From Syntrophomonas sp. UBA1368 (lineage in GTDB: Bacteria; Bacillota; Syntrophomonadia; Syntrophomonadales; Syntrophomonadaceae), in assembly GCA_002305965.1 (NCBI GenBank), contig DBRM01000056.1:5902-11282 (forward strand): DNA of 5,381 nt, given 5' to 3'. The notes below the pieces were generated by a model. It was not told where the DNA came from and made no database searches. It saw nothing but the letters and a program-made list of their open reading frames with translations. A program made the position numbers and the translations under genes. Below, in pieces: positions 5,076 through 5,381 of the stretch; the stretch's first letter is position 1, and each line of letters begins with the position of its first letter.

Positions 5076-5381
5076 ATGAGTAACGAGGAGAAATTAAACG
5101 GAGTATCAAGGAGGACATTCATCAAAGGAGCGGCAGTAAGTACTGTAGCCCTTGGTTCAGCTGGAGCCATAATCGGCTGCAGCCCCAAGGAAAAAGAACC
5201 CGCACCTGTCGATGGAGAACAACCCGCAGCAGATTCTACCCCCAGCTTTTTAAAAGCCCCGGAACCGATCAAAGATGCTGACATCAAAGAAACAATAACT
5301 GCAGATGTAATCGTTATCGGCGGCGGGATGTCAGGATTATGCGCTGCCATGTCGGCAGCAGAGGAAGGTGCAAAAGTCATT
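5076..5381 (+). CDS. Tat-exported FAD-dependent reductase, fumarate reductase/flavocytochrome c type (3' part outside window)
   Basis: The first 102 codons are present and the gene runs off the right edge. The N-terminus carries a twin-arginine signal SRRTFIKG (residues 11-18), a hydrophobic stretch, and a lipobox-like IIGC ending at Cys35, so the mature protein is probably a lipoprotein on the outer face of the membrane. A Pro/Glu/Asp-rich linker (36-70) follows. Residues 76-102 (ADVIVIGGGMSGLCAAMSAA and on) form the Rossmann beta-alpha-beta motif GGGMSG that binds FAD in the FAD_binding_2 family of fumarate, urocanate and similar enoate reductases. No heme motif or FMN_bind domain stands between signal and FAD domain, so electrons would come from a separate cytochrome, fitting the divergent five-heme gene. 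GGGGAG (5065-5070) lies 5 nt before the ATG. The substrate cannot be inferred because the active site is not in the window. Confidence 0.88.
   Translation, partial: MSNEEKLNGVSRRTFIKGAAVSTVALGSAGAIIGCSPKEKEPAPVDGEQPAADSTPSFLKAPEPIKDADIKETITADVIVIGGGMSGLCAAMSAAEEGAKVI

Noticed and set aside
1..5381. CRISPR arrays, tRNA or rRNA genes, insertion sequences
   Set aside because: No regularly spaced repeats, cloverleaf or rRNA sequence, transposase gene or terminal inverted repeats with target duplications were seen.

Overview
The window looks like chromosomal DNA of an anaerobic, respiring Bacillota (Firmicutes). The grounds are strong AGGAGG-type ribosome sites, moderate GC, a ResB/CcsA (System II) cytochrome c maturation pair, a small TatA, and a Tat-exported FAD reductase facing a multiheme cytochrome. 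That last combination is typical of genera such as Desulfitobacterium and relatives, or of Sporomusa-like Negativicutes. The genus is inference only; no rRNA or other marker is present.

Left part (1-2048). A 5'-partial minus-strand gene for a MOT1-type molybdate/sulfate transporter lies divergent from a complete plus-strand MATE efflux gene. Between them is an AT-rich region with two palindromes beside promoter-like sequences. The MATE gene is followed by a non-coding stretch ending in a large imperfect palindrome (1968-2048). This sits between two converging transcription units and is best read as a bidirectional terminator.

Central part (2081-4653, minus strand). A compact operon is transcribed leftwards: a five-CXXCH membrane-anchored cytochrome c, a short ResB, CcsA (overlapping resB by 11 nt), and a 56-residue TatA.

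Right part (4654-5381). An AT-rich divergent control region of about 420 bp carries repeated sequence elements. It is followed by the start of a plus-strand gene for a Tat-signal, lipobox-bearing FAD reductase of the fumarate reductase/flavocytochrome c type, cut by the window end.

How the genes may work together (inference): the cytochrome would take electrons from menaquinol at the membrane and pass them through its hemes to the exported flavoprotein, which reduces an unknown, probably alpha,beta-unsaturated organic acid. ResB/CcsA would deliver and ligate heme to the cytochrome, and TatA would assist export of the folded flavoprotein. The locus thus resembles a self-equipped extracytoplasmic respiratory reductase module. 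The substrate cannot be told from this window because the catalytic part of the reductase lies outside it.
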